This document shows, piece after piece, positions 1 to 11,403 of a stretch of DNA of 64,000 nt. The DNA is from Flabesymbios commensalis. Taxonomy: Eukaryota > Annelida > Polychaeta > Terebellida > Flabelligeridae. The position numbers and the translations under genes are program-made. A model generated the notes under the pieces. It searched no databases, was not told the DNA's origin, and worked only from the letters and a program-made list of their open reading frames with translations. The DNA lies in NCBI GenBank assembly GCA_964017125.1, contig OZ024914.1, positions 21,324,282-21,388,281 on the forward strand, read 5' to 3'. Numbering within the stretch: position 1 is the stretch's first letter; each line of letters opens with the position of its first letter.

Positions 1-1310
1 ATTGTCAATTATGGAGATACGCACTTTTGATTCTAAGCCGACGATATGTTTCTTAAAATTGAAATCCTTGTCAAATTTTACTCCTAGATTTCGTACCGAG
101 TCAGTTGGTGTTACATCCTGATCAAGTAATTTTGTAAGGAAATATTTCTTAAATTTGTCTCGTGGTGATTTAGTGCCGAGTGGTATAAATTCTGTCTTGT
201 CAGGATTCAATTTGAGTTTGCTAGCTATCATCCAGTCAGAGACGTCTTGGAAGCACTGCTGGACCATCGACAGTGACATCTCAGGATCTGTTTTGGAAAG
301 AGAAAGATAAATCTGTGTGTCATCAGCGTACAGATGGTGGCAGATGCTATGTCTACTGATCACACTACTTAGGGGCGTTGTATATAGAGTGAATAAGAGT
401 GGTCCCAGAACAGACCCCCAGCGGACACCATAATCCGTCTTGAACGGTTCCCCAAGTTTATCCAGAAGTTTAACACTTTGCTCTCGATCTGATAGGTGGG
501 AACGGACCCAATTTAGAGCTGTTCCAGAAATACCATACCAGCCGGACAAGAGCTCAGTGATGTTGCTATGGTCCAAGGTGTCAAAGGCTGCGGACAGGTC
601 CAGCAAGACCAATGTTGTGGTCTTGCCACTGTCCATGCTCATACAGATGTCGTTGTGAATTTTTAGCAAGGCTGTTTCTGTAGAATGAAGATGTTTATAT
701 GCTGATTTATTGGGGTTTGATAGGTTGTTTTTGTCTAGATGGGACCGGATACGATTTGACATTATTTTTTCAATTATTTTAGAAATAAGATTTAGGTTCG
801 AAACTGGTCTATAGTTTTTCATGTCATCCTTAGACAGTTATGGTTTCTTTAATAAGGGTGCGATGTGTGATAGTTTCAGAACGTCTGAGAAAGAGCCGGA
901 TTCCAAAGCCAAATTGACAATGTTCGTGATGGGAGTTAGCAATATATCTAGACACGATTTTAATAATTTGGTAGGCAATGGGTCAAGATCACAGGACTTG
1001 TCCTGGGAGGAAAGGATTAATTTATTAACTTCATCTGATTCGAATGATGTCATTGGAAAATTAATTTCTGGTGGTGGAATATGAGGCACATTGTCTTTAG
1101 GATTGCAAAATTGCATTTTTAATTTTTCTATCTTGTTTACAAAAAAGGTGGAAAAACTGTGGCAAAGTGTGGTGATATTACTTGTGGTAGGCATTGATGT
1201 ATTAGGAACTCGGTGTAGTACCGAGTTGACCGCCCTCCAAAGTTTTCCAGCGTCATTCTCATTTTCATGAATGTAATTAGCAATATGTTCTCGCCTAGCT
1301 AGGAAGACTC
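1..1310 (-). mobile_element. LINE reverse transcriptase, L2/CR1-like, cut by window edge
   Basis: The minus strand reads as the reverse transcriptase of a non-LTR retrotransposon. In order it shows the pre-RT stretch (ENDAGKLWRAVNSVLHRVP), the CDLDPLPTKLLK motif, NYRPVSNLNLISKIIEK, LDLSAAFDTLDH, GSVLGPLLFTLY, the catalytic YADD at 319-330 and KLKLNPDKTEF. The enzyme primes reverse transcription of its own RNA at a nicked target. One in-frame stop (TAA at 838-840, just after LLKKP) interrupts an otherwise open frame that runs off the left edge. The copy is therefore dead but young-looking. Similarity to the family fades near 1310, so it is 5'-truncated and lacks the endonuclease. The subfamily differs from the copies at 35-42 kb (TLDHS against TIDHA). 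Confidence 0.93.
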
Positions 1311-2426
1311 AAGCCACTATATGTTTTACGCTGTGATTTGAAATGTGACACTCTCTTACTAATCACCACATAGCGATATGACATTATTTCGAATATTCTG
1401 AAGACCAATAATTTAAATGTCTCTAGACATTTTAATATCGCTTAAAGGATTTGTTTTTAATTGCCTCTCATTGCACGATATTTTTCAAAAAAATATATGT
1501 GAATGGAGATATCTATTTATATTATATTTAGCTGTTATTTTTTAAACTATTCCGTAATTAGGGACGAGTTAAAAGTAAAGCAAAAGGATCCCGTACGATC
1601 TGGAACTTATTTCTATTATTTTATATTATATAATAATATTATTATTACATATAATAATATGTGAAGCCATACATGTGTAAAAATAAGCCTAATAGTGTAA
1701 ATATTTCATCAACACAAACGTGTAAACAAATCCTAATTAGGTGTATAACTTATAAAGCTTTCTTCGAGGAAGCACTGATCCTGGATGTGGTAGTGTTGAT
1801 GGTTTCCGTGGAGATCTAGATCAACTAAACTAATGTTTTATCACTTCAACAAACCAACCTACATATATATATATATAAGGCGTTTTAAAAATATGAGTTA
1901 TTTCAACTACTTTAATTTGTGGATCACGACTGGGAAACACAATTTCAAGTAGATTTAATGGGTTTTATAAAAGGAGATAATAACAGTCGAAATACAATGA
2001 TTTTTACAATCGGATTGACCTCACCTACCCACACCGATTCTTTTTTTTTCGCTGTCATTTTCGTATTCTTAGTGAGACCTGCACCTGCTCATGTAAGGAT
2101 TACTGATCATGACAGCACTAGTAGTGTGGACACTACCTCAGCTGTCAGAATGCGATTAGTGTACTTACTCAGGCGATCCGTTCCCTCTCCTGTTACGCCA
2201 CGCATGGCGGAATTGTATTATCTGTAGGCCTTTTCTACAAATGCAAACATGTAATTTATCATTTAAACACAGCATGTTTAAGGTCCATTTCCAAAGAATT
2301 CCCTTTCTGTCTCTAATCTCCATGGTAAATAATTGGTTTGTAGTAGCCCTTTCAGAAAAAAATACAATGGTCCATTTAGCGTACATTATTGCGAAGCCTG
2401 TAATAAATGGACTTTAATACTGACCA
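1311..2426. other. AT-rich stretch, no gene seen
   Basis: Low-complexity AT runs occur at about 1610-1660, with an (AT)n tract near 1865. A short open frame at 1919-2227 has no recognisable motif. Confidence 0.6.
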
Positions 2427-2535
2427 CCCAGCAAGCACAAAACATTTGTATAACATTTATACAACGTCTATCCAACATCTTCGACGCTGGTCAAACATTG
2501 TATAAATGTTATACAAATGTTTTGTGTTTATCGGG
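2427..2535. mobile_element. Fold-back MITE of the CCAGCAAACACA type
   Basis: A short palindromic element. The left arm begins CCCAGCAAGCACAAAACAT and continues TTGTATAACATTTAT. The right arm mirrors it as ATAAATGTTATACAA then ATGTTTTGTGTTTATCGGG. The centre holds ACAACGT/GACGCTGG-type sequence. A close relative lies at 9384-9493 and partial relatives elsewhere in the window. It is non-coding and non-autonomous. I cannot assign a transposase superfamily. Confidence 0.8.
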
Positions 2536-3429
2536 CAGCGCCTGTGACGTAGGCACAACATAGGGTCAGGACATCAGCTGGGTTGTTGCCTCCATGTACA
2601 TCTCATTACCACATGACTGTGGATACTTGGGGAAAAGAGATCACCATCTTTTTTTCCAAAGGTCGTATCTATATCGTACTATCATTTCGCAAAGAGCCTT
2701 GTGCGACACTTTTCGCCTATTCGGAAATGCCATCATATTTTCATTCACAATGAGGTGTGTATAATTCTTGTTACCGCCATTCTCATCCCATGTAGTAAAA
2801 AATGTTACCTGATTAATAATTGTCCACAATATTGTCCACAATCTGATAATATCAAAAAGAGGCTTAATGATTCACTTTGATGTGCTGTATAATTTTCGAT
2901 GCGACGTTGATCTATTTCAAAATATGCCACACGAGGCATATAATTATGCGTAACCAGTAGGTGACGAGATGAGGCTGGCTGCATTGGGCAGGAAATGGTC
3001 AGATGGGCACTATAAACTACAAACCTACTTACAGTGACCGGCATGTTGCCAGTCTTATTCCCAGAGTGAAAGTCCCAGGGGAGGGATGGTATTTATGTAT
3101 GACCTTGATGAAACCACTACAGCCCATGTGGCATAAATCTCACAGGAAAAGAACTGATCCCCCGTAGTGAGCAATGGGAGCCTCAATGTGGTGTACAGTT
3201 AAGGGGGAGCTAAATCTTACTGTCGCCTGTGTAGATGTACATCAATGACTTGAGTAATTCCTAAATAACACGCCTGATAGTCTGTGAATTCATAGACATG
3301 TGCAGGAATAGACTGTCGACTGGTGCGAGATCGTCGTGAACTCACGCTCGCATGCACGGCTTGGAAAAGGGATAACTGATTTCCGGTCTATCTATTCTGA
3401 ATTGAATATATGTATAGACGTCAAATCAT
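2536..3429. other. Unassigned sequence
   Basis: No gene, RNA or clear repeat was recognised. Short open frames on the minus strand (2641-2841, 2805-3044) show no domain motifs. Confidence 0.5.
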
Positions 3430-3503
3430 ACCCAGCAAGCTCTAAACATTTGCATAATATTTATACAACGTCGGCCAAACGTCTTCGACGTTGGTTCAAC
3501 ATT
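3430..3503. mobile_element. Truncated CCAGCAAACACA-type MITE
   Basis: CCCAGCAAGCTCTAAACAT, then a diverged TTATACAACGT and GTCTTCGACGTTGG, match the left half and centre of the elements at 2427 and 9384. The right arm is missing. Confidence 0.65.
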
Positions 3504-4563
3504 GCACTGACCAGTCGCACATTTTCACAGAAGAAGCATACTTTATGGGCTTGGATGTTTTATTCTTGTTGTAATATTTAAATACTCTTGATAATGAAGC
3601 AGAAAAAAACTATTATAATTTATTCATTTATCGAATACACTTGTTAAAATTTGAAAGATATTGATGTTAATCATTAATTTGACTGTGATTAAAAATGTGA
3701 TCAACACAATGTTAATATCCCCATGAAAAACGATAAAAAAGCATATGGTTGACTGTTTACAGCAGAAGAAAACCATTCCTTCTCTCGCCAATTCTTGCAG
3801 ACGGAAGCTCTCACACATCAATCAGTGTTGTGAGATTTGAAGATAACAGTCCATGCACGCCATGTTTATTGTGAATTGTAGCCTTCCTCTGCACGAGCTG
3901 CATGGGGTCCGTTTGACTAAATCCAGAAAAGAAAAGATAACTATAACATTGTCAATGATCAGTAACAAAACGTTAACATAGTTAAGTAAAGATTTACTGG
4001 TAGTGACACATACCACGGAGTAAACGCTATAATTAATGTCGTTGTAAGTCTGTTAATGGATCTGGACCGTTTCTCTTCTGAGCATCATAATTATTATTAT
4101 GGTATATTTTATTCTTCACTATCCTGGTTTAAAAATAAAAAATCGTTACCTGATCGCAAAAGTATTTAAAAAACGATTAAAGGCATGTCCGTCTCAGCTC
4201 AGAAACGCTGTATAAGGTAATATTCTTATATAAAAAACATGTTTGAAGCTGCAATTGCCGCCGAAATGTCCATGATTACAAACGAACGTATAGGCCAATT
4301 ACAGCCAACTCATGACTTTGAAGCCTAGATATTTGAGATTGTGCATATTTTTCAGACTGGATCAACATCGCAGAGGGTGGACCGACACCTGGTCACACGA
4401 ACATAATGATAGCGTTGTTGTGTTCCAATTTGTAAATAAGTCCCAATTTGTAACGAATTATCAGAGACTGGAACGCATTTGCAACGCAACTGCAATGTAA
4501 TAATTGATTGCAAATTAAAACAAAATACATCGCAAAGGCGTGCCAACACATTGTATGTATATA
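3504..4563. other. Unassigned sequence
   Basis: No gene or repeat was recognised with confidence. Two short copies of CAATTTGTAA lie near 4421-4460 and resemble the hairpin at 5662-5718. Confidence 0.5.
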
Positions 4564-5432
4564 CAGTACTGATTTCACCAAATGGGACAGATTTTTCATC
4601 AGTGGCTGGCCTGTGTTAACGCCCGTCATTAACCCGGGCGCAAGCCCTGCGAGACAGGCACAGAATTGGTTGCGCCCAGCGCATGAAATGGGCTCGAGCC
4701 CCCACACGGTTCGGGCCAGGAAAATATACCCGCCCAAATCATACTTGGGCTTGCACCCCAGTATACTGTGTGACGGCTAGCATGGATGCTGTAAACCATG
4801 TGTCTTCTCTCCGGGCTGGCCAGGCCCGCTCTGGGCAAGACAGGGCGCGCTCAGCTTGACCACATTCAGCATCATCTGAACAGCTCTGAGTTCATCTAAA
4901 CGTGCAATAATTGAGTGTCCGTACGTGTATACATGTAGACCTGTTGCAGTCCTCATTTATTTCTGCTTAGCCATTCAGCATTTAGCCTTTAGCATTTAGA
5001 CACTATTTTTAGTATCAGACAAGCAATTCAGTGTATAATTTCAGAAAATGGGTGGTTTTATGAAGCTACGGTCACTGGAATAGGCCTATTAAACTGAAGA
5101 TGAAAAAACAGGCACCTGGAAAGTCAGGCTCGCCCTGCGCACCGGTCGAGCTTGAAACTGGACCAGACGAGAAGCGCGCCTGACAGGCGTTGACTCAATT
5201 CGCTGAGGCTCTAGATTGGCTTGAGCCCCGGCGATATGAGCGCGGCTCCAGTTATATGAACTTATACAAAACGCACATTGCGGCCCGGCTAAAGGATTTT
5301 ATAACTTTGGGCGCATACATGCGAGCCCCAAATGGGGTGGGGAGAGAACATAGGGCTAGCCCAGGGCTAGCCTGCGTTAGCCGGGGCCAGCCCCACTGAA
5401 AAAGCTTGTCCCATTTTGCTAAATCAGTACTG
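4564..5432. mobile_element. Non-autonomous DNA transposon with long terminal inverted repeats
   Basis: The left end (CAGTACTGATTT, CAAATGGGACAG, TTTTTCATCAGTGG, CTGGCC) is mirrored at the right end (GGCCAGCCCCACTGAAAAAG, TTGTCCCATTTTG, AAATCAGTACTG). This gives imperfect inverted repeats of about 60 bp around an 869-bp body. The interior is unusually GC-rich, with repeated GCCC/GGGC words, and has no transposase motif. I did not find a clean target-site duplication. The terminal CAGTACTG is compatible with hAT-like ends, but that assignment is only a guess. Confidence 0.75.
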
Positions 5433-6237
5433 GAGATGATGAAAATGACAAATATTTTACAAGTAGACCCTATATATACACAAATATATTGCATATCTGT
5501 TATTGCATTGCAGATAAAAAAATGGATATTTGTCAACATCAAGAAATATACAAAACCACTTATTTGTCATTGCATAGTAATACATTTTGTACTCATATAA
5601 ATAATAGGACTACTGCTACTAATAATATTATAATACTATAATAATGTATAATTTTAAGCGTTCCCATTTTGTAATACATACTTTTTTTTACACATTGGGA
5701 CGTCATTACAAACTGGGACACCACACAACCGCTCGCTTGTGCTGTCAGCTGTGGATGGCACAAACTGTGAATGACACAAACAGGTGCCGATAACTCTGCT
5801 TCTTCCTAGAGGCCAGTTTTCAGTGGACGATTTTCAAGCATTTTTCATTCAGTATGGCCAGCGCGTGGTGATCTCACTGGACCATTTTGATTTCTATAGA
5901 TCAGACGATCTCCTGTTTCAATTTTCTCCACAGCCGACGCAGATTCAGAGATCCTGCCTCCAAGTTGACAACGGCCAGTGGATTAAAAAGCACATGCCGC
6001 AGCCCTGAAAGCACATAGCGTGGTACATCTACCAGGATTGACATCTCCTGCAACTGGAACACAAACTAGGAGTATTATTATCAGCATTACGAAGTGGTCT
6101 CTTAGCGAGAGTTAGTATGTATGCGATACCCCTCTATTAAACGTCTGAGCTTTGCATGCAGTTTGTAACTGGGATGTAGTTAATGAGTTAATCTTTGACC
6201 ACAGCTGTTTTTTAACAATGTGGAGGAAACGTCTGAT
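5433..6237. other. Mostly unassigned; small hairpin at 5662-5718
   Basis: TCCCATTTTGTAAT (5662-5675) and ATTACAAACTGGGA (5705-5718) form an imperfect inverted repeat around a short loop. A frame at 5784-6008 is open for 74 codons without recognisable motifs. Confidence 0.5.
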
Positions 6238-6484
6238 TTAACCCTTTAACCACCGGTGTCGCATATATTAGGGGTTTCATTTTGTTAGTAGCACATTAAG
6301 TACCACATTTTAAACATGGTAAAGATAAAATGTGACATCAATCAGCAATATTTGAAAACAATTGACCTCCATTTTGTCGAATCTGAATAATTTTCACTCA
6401 CTTGAAGTTGTGGATCGCGTCAGCGAGACGCAACTTCAAGTGGGTGAAAATTCAGATTGAATAATTTGGCGGTTAAGGGGTTAA
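6238..6484. mobile_element. TTAA-flanked MITE, piggyBac-like, subfamily A
   Basis: A 247-bp element bounded by TTAA on both sides. Its ends are TTAACCCTTTAACCACCGG and GGCGGTTAAGGGGTTAA. Near one end is a strong hairpin (CACTCACTTGAAGTTG mirrored by CAACTTCAAGTGGGTG, 6398-6446). Two further copies lie at 47203-47440 and 57199-57441 in the opposite orientation. TTAA target duplication with CCCT-type ends is the hallmark of piggyBac transposons. There is no coding capacity, so it must rely on an outside transposase. Confidence 0.85.
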
Positions 6485-6837
6485 AGCCTCTAAATACCAT
6501 CACATTTTATCATTGAGTGCACACTTAGTCGATAAATATACTGTATTGACTGATCAGTTGGACTACCGCACTATAAAAATACTGAGAAAACATCACAGTC
6601 ATCCTCAAATAACGATTCATGCGCGCGTGCTCAGATAGAATGCCATTCTCAAATGGCCTTCCTTCTCAAATACGTTGTCGCTACATGCACTTACCCTAAC
6701 CCGTCCAGGTTATACCGCCACACATATATGCAAGACACAACACGTTGGGTGATATTATAAAAGTTCAAAAACCCACATCACCACGACATAACTAGAGACG
6801 ACTGTGATTTTCCAAGTAACAGTGAATTTTTAACGTA

Positions 6838-8165
6838 AGTTGTATATGTTTTTTTAAGCCAAAATTATATTGGAGGGGTTAATAAAAGATTGTCTGAAAA
6901 CAATATTTTGGCGGCTATTTTAATTTTGGTGGTTCAATGATGGGCCATCATCTGCAATACTGGCGCAGCATTGAAACAACATTGGGTTAGTGAGCCGTGT
7001 TGACTGTGCTTGACAATAGAAATGCAACCCCCACCGACTTTCATAAAAGCCGTCGTAAAAAAACTACAAAAGATTAAAATACCATACAAATGTTCACATA
7101 ACCAGCTTCTATGAGCACACATGGCAGTTACAAAAAAAACATTGTAAAACATTGAAAATGCGAGGAAATACAGGCAGGTGAAAATGGTTAAAAAAAGGAA
7201 AGTGTCTAGAAAATTCATAATTGTCTAAATTTATAGAGATCGCCAATCCCGATTGTTACAATATTTTCACTGTGATATAATTCCATGTCGTGTCATTTTC
7301 TGAGTGAATCGGAAGTTAATAGCGATTTACTTGTTTACGACCTCCACAAAGCGGGCGGGGGCCCTAGGGTAGTGGTTGGCACCGCTGCCTTTCACGCTAG
7401 AGTTCGGGGTTTGGTTCCCTGTCTCGGTGGTTTCAAAGAAACAAAAATGTTTCTTCCCCATCAACGTGTAAAACTCAGAATTGTGGGAGGCCTCCGTGAC
7501 CGAGAGGTAGCGTGCTCGGCCTCAGACCTCCAGGGCTCGAATTTCGAATCCTGTGTCTGGAGGAAAATGTCATCTCATTCATCTCACCATCCTCAGGAGG
7601 TTCTCCTTGCTCAGTTTAGCCTATATGTGCACACAGGTGGACTAAAGCCCAATTCATTTCATTTTATTTTACCTCCACAAAGCCGTCGTGAACAAACTAC
7701 AAAAGTGAAAATACGGTCCAAATCTAGTAGTCTGCACCCGACCAATCGAAAAGTTGCTCAGCATGTCACATGACAAGATCGACCAATCATCGCCATCATC
7801 CAGTTGTTTTTTGAAATAGGGGGTGGAATACCAAACTTGGGCCGAAAATACCACACAAATGTTTAAATAACCAGCTTGTACAAACGCCTATGCTGCAAAA
7901 AACAAGATTTAGTAAGATATTGAAAATTCGAGGACATACAGACAGGTGGAAATGGTTTACCAAATTTAAAAAGTGCCTCGAAAATCTGTAATTGTCCAAA
8001 TGTCTGCAGGTAGCCAATCCAGATCGTTACAAGATTTTTTACAATTTTCACAGTGATATGATGCCACACTATGCTATTTTTTGGTGTATCGGAGCAAAAA
8101 TGACTTGGAGGGATTTAATACTGTCTGCGATACTGGCCCAACATTGAAAAAGTAATAATTACTTG
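6838..8165. repeat. Duplicated segment split by a SINE
   Basis: Blocks at about 7045-7340 and 7680-8160 are diverged direct copies. Shared runs include GCCGTCGT...ACTACAAAAG, CATACAAATGTT/CACACAAATGTT, ATAACCAGCTT, GAAAATGCGAGGA/GAAAATTCGAGGA, CAGGCAGGTG/CAGACAGGTG and TTTTCAC(A)GTGATAT. The phrase CTGCAATACTGGC (6952) recurs as CTGCGATACTGGC (8132). The right copy has an extra ~130 bp (about 7715-7850). A SINE landed near the junction. No function is visible. Confidence 0.75.
7353..7670 (+). mobile_element. Dimeric tRNA-derived SINE, copy 1
   Basis: A 318-bp SINE flanked by a perfect 13-bp target duplication, ACCTCCACAAAGC (7340-7352 and 7671-7683). The 5' unit is tRNA-like: the A-box region GGTAGTGGTTGGCACC, an anticodon-like CTGCCTTTCACGC, and the B-box region GGGTTTGGTTCCC. 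It resembles tRNA-Glu(UUC). A second tRNA-like unit follows (GTGACCGAGAGGTAGCGTG, then a CTCGAATTTCGAATCC B box). The 3' part contains CAGTTTAGCCTATATGTGCA and ends in an ATTTC/TTTTATTTT tail. Transcription would be by RNA polymerase III from the internal boxes. The long open frame across it is incidental. Confidence 0.9.
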
Positions 8166-8531
8166 TATTTTAATTATTACATTTATCGATTGAAGAGTGC
8201 ATAGAGGGTGATTGATCTAATTTAAACACGGGAGCTCACTCACCATCGTGAATCCTTTCATACAATCATCACTCGACATGTACATCATTGAACCAATATT
8301 GATCCACATAGTGATCCAGAAAATCATGGATTTGAGCTTGACCAACTCGATTCCTTAACATGGATCTTCAATACCTAAGGATAATAGTGTCAAAGTTTCA
8401 AATGATTCTGGTGAAAATTGAAGGAGAAATAGATTCCCGAAAAACGACCCTATAATAATAATAAGGATAATATAATTAAATATTTGTTGTAAAAACAATT
8501 GATGGATTATTGGTGAATCTTGGTCATGGTA

Positions 8532-8845
8532 AAAATGAAATAAATCGGGCTTTAGGCCACTTTTGTGCACATATAGGCTAAACTGGGCCAGGAGAACCTC
8601 CTGAGGATGGTGAGATGATTGAGATGACACTGTCCTCCAGACACAGGATTCGAAATTCGAGCCCTGGCGGTCTGAGGCCGAGCACGCTACCTCTCGGTCA
8701 CGGAGGCTCCCCACAATACTGACTTTCACACGTGGATGGGGAAGAAACATTTTTGTTTCTTTGAAACCGCCGAGACCGGGAACCGAACCCCGAACTCTGG
8801 CGTGAAAGGCAGCGGTGCTAACCACTACCCTAGGGCCCCCGCCCT
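8532..8845 (-). mobile_element. Dimeric tRNA-derived SINE, copy 2
   Basis: The same family as the copy at 7353, in opposite orientation and very similar by eye. It is flanked by its own perfect 13-bp duplication CTTGGTCATGGTA (8519-8531 and 8846-8858). The head (GGGCCCTAGGGTAGTGGTTA, box B GGGTTCGGTTCCCGG) is closer to a functional tRNA-Glu-like promoter than in copy 1. The tail is AAATGAAATAAAT-like at the left end. Separate target duplications show two independent insertions rather than one duplicated copy. Confidence 0.9.
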
Positions 8846-8972
8846 CTTGGTCATGGTATGCTGTGAAAAGTCAAAAAGCAATATTTGCTCACGTTTCTAT
8901 TAAGCTATTACTTCCTTATACAAGACTTCTCGCAGCATGGTGATATGGTTAGTTGTTGCAATGGGGTTTTAC

Positions 8973-9206
8973 GGTGCGGCCCCACCGAACGCCGCGCCGC
9001 GCGTTAAAAAACGCGGCGCCGTGAAAGATCAACTTTTCCCAGCTTTCATTTCGCGGCGCGGCTTGTAGTGTATCCCCTGCTATGATAAACAGTAAAGTTT
9101 ATCTTTTTTTAACGCGCGGCGCGGCGTCCGGTGGGGCCGCACCTACTGATTTTTTCGGCGCAGCGCGGCGCGGCGCAGCGCGGCGCGGCGTTTGGTGGGG
9201 CCGTAG
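8973..9206. mobile_element. GC-rich MITE with 30-bp inverted ends and a duplicated right end
   Basis: The left end GGTGCGGCCCCACCGAACGC (8973 on) pairs over about 30 bp with 9114-9143, with only one mismatch seen. TAC lies directly outside both ends (8970-8972, 9144-9146). This is consistent with the 3-bp target duplication of PIF/Harbinger-type elements. A second right-end-like copy (GCGCGGCGTTTGGTGGGGCC) follows at about 9152-9203. The whole is almost pure CpG-rich GCGGCG text inside AT-rich DNA. Confidence 0.75.
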
Positions 9207-9383
9207 CTTTACAATTATTAAAGGAACCGTATGACATATTCATGTTCTGCACTCATTCTTTTCTGTCAAATGTTCATATATTTCAATGAAATTGTGACAG
9301 GTGGGTCCCATTACTCTGACGTGACATTCTACATTCATGTTACCTGGTTAATATTCATGTTGTTTACCGGTTGGCCAGCCTCA

Positions 9384-9493
9384 CCCAATAAACACAAAAC
9401 ATTTTGTATAACATTAATACAATGTTGGACCAACGTCGAAGACGTTGGGCCGACGTTTTATAAATGTTATACAAATGTTTTGTGTTTACTAGG
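9384..9493. mobile_element. Fold-back MITE of the CCAGCAAACACA type
   Basis: CCCAATAAACACAAAACAT pairs with ATGTTTTGTGTTTACTAGG. The inner arms TTGTATAACATT and AATGTTATACAA pair too. The centre is the palindrome-like CAACGTCGAAGACGTTGG. It is the same family as 2427-2535. Confidence 0.8.
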
Positions 9494-11403
9494 ACCACCG
9501 TTTAAATAACGCGACTTGCCGAGATGGGCTACTTGACTGTAAATCTTCTGAGCATAATATTATATGCATGAGGATACATATACCATTGCTGGGATGAGCT
9601 GTCTATGGCCGAAATGTCAGCGAATATGAGGGGATTGTGTAATAAATTGACCGCCGTTTAACCACAAGGGAATACTTGTCCGAGTAGTATAGTGCAAAAG
9701 ACAGTAACTGTCTAAACCACGTGAGCAGTTAGTGTGAGCAGTTACTGCTTTTTAGCATGACAGAGATGAGCATGTGATACAAGTCAATCTACATGATCCA
9801 TTATGAATATTTGTTTTGTAAAATGTCGCGCAATTTCTAGTGTAATTGTGTAAATGATCCATATGGGTGTTGTTATAGATGCAGTAGGCCTATCTTCTTC
9901 ACAGAAAGAAAAAATATAGTAAAGATGCTGACCCCTACACTGATCATGTCTCCAATACGATGTGTATAAGAATAACCACAAATATGAGCTGCCATTAACA
10001 GATTCAATTTCTAAAGCAGCCACGTCGTTTTAGTAACAAAAAACATATCCATCAGAAATTACAGCTAGACACCCTTACGTCAATAGGCCCCTGTTTCGGA
10101 AAAAATAGAAGACACATTCATTTGTGCTTTCCAACCTAGTATTTGTAAATAAGACATCATGCTGCTTTTAAAATGACGACTTCTGACTGGCAAGGGACAT
10201 TTACATTGTTTGTGGAAATGCTTTGAGGCGCCAATGAGAGACGTCAAATCAGAAAATTGGCTACGAACTTGTATATCATGCCCCTCTTATCTAACTCATT
10301 CCAGACGGAGCCCGAGATATCTCGGGCAAGCTACTTCGATGCTACAGGACGGAGCCCGAGATAACTCGTGTTATATGACGTCATAAAAAGTAAACATTAA
10401 AAAAATGTCCCGTCCACAGAAACATGTATGTACTGAAAGTGCCCTCCCTTTCAGGCCTGAAAATATAAAATTGACATGTCTACCTTTATTTTTTTGTGAG
10501 ATCAGATCCCTAGTTCACAAATAGAATATGAAAATACATGTTGGGGACATTTCCTGCACACAAAAACCTCACCAGCATGATGGTATTGCATTATAAATGT
10601 GAACAATTCCACGGTCTGAGTGTAAGCACAAAATAAGCCAAAAATACATAAACTGGTTTAAAAGTCACAGCGAGGCTGAAATGTGTTTTGTATGCAAACT
10701 GTATAAATGTATGCTATTTTTAAGAATCAAGGGTTTAAAGACATAGGTTCAAGCGCAAAATCAACTTAGGAAGATTTCAGATCTTTCATATCAACTTAAG
10801 CAAATTATACGGGGTAGAACACATGGGTATAGACACAAAAAGAAAACTTTCTTACTTTTAGTGATTTTAATTCCACCTAACTATTCATGCAATTTATGCT
10901 AAATATGCTAATTTGCATATGAATACAATGGCTGTGAGGTGGTTCGTGTTGAGAATTTGATAAATAAACTAAAAACGTATAAAGAAGCGGGCAAAACATT
11001 GGTTCAGACGCAAAAATCAAATCCTCAAGTAAGCTGATTCAAAGCTCTTTCATTTTGTTTTATTTCGTGCGTTTTAAGACCAACGTTCCCAATCCGGCCA
11101 CATTCATTTCTGGTCATATATTGCTACATGATAATATTATTAACATGTAAAAAAAAATCACTGATCGTGTACAGGTCTAGCCTCCTTCTCAGGGCCAGAC
11201 TAGCACAGTTGGCTAGTTGGCCCTGCTACATAGCTTTGAGAATCTGTTCTGTAATTGCTGCGTTCTGATAGGGCCTCAAAGACAACAGTCTGGTGACCCA
11301 CACCTGATCCTGAAAACTATGGCAAGTTCAGGGTTTCCTTGCACCTATGAGAGACAAGTTTACATATTTATGTCCCCCCTATACTGGGTTATGTTTGTCA
11401 TTA
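9494..11403. other. Unassigned intergenic DNA with a GCCCGAGATATCTCGGGC palindrome
   Basis: A perfect 18-bp palindrome lies at 10310-10327. GACGGAGCCCGAGATAACTCG follows at about 10349-10367 as a near repeat of its left flank. The context TAACTCATTCCAGACGGAG resembles the ends of the TTAA elements, but no matching right end was found. The rest (10.4-11.4 kb) shows no gene. Confidence 0.5.

Noticed and set aside
7357-7560. Functional tRNA genes
   Set aside because: The A and B boxes belong to a SINE head. The cloverleaf is incomplete and the copy is flanked by SINE target duplications.
7285-7773. 162-codon open frame as a gene
   Set aside because: It lies almost wholly within a SINE with defined target duplications. 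A sister copy has the same frame by descent.
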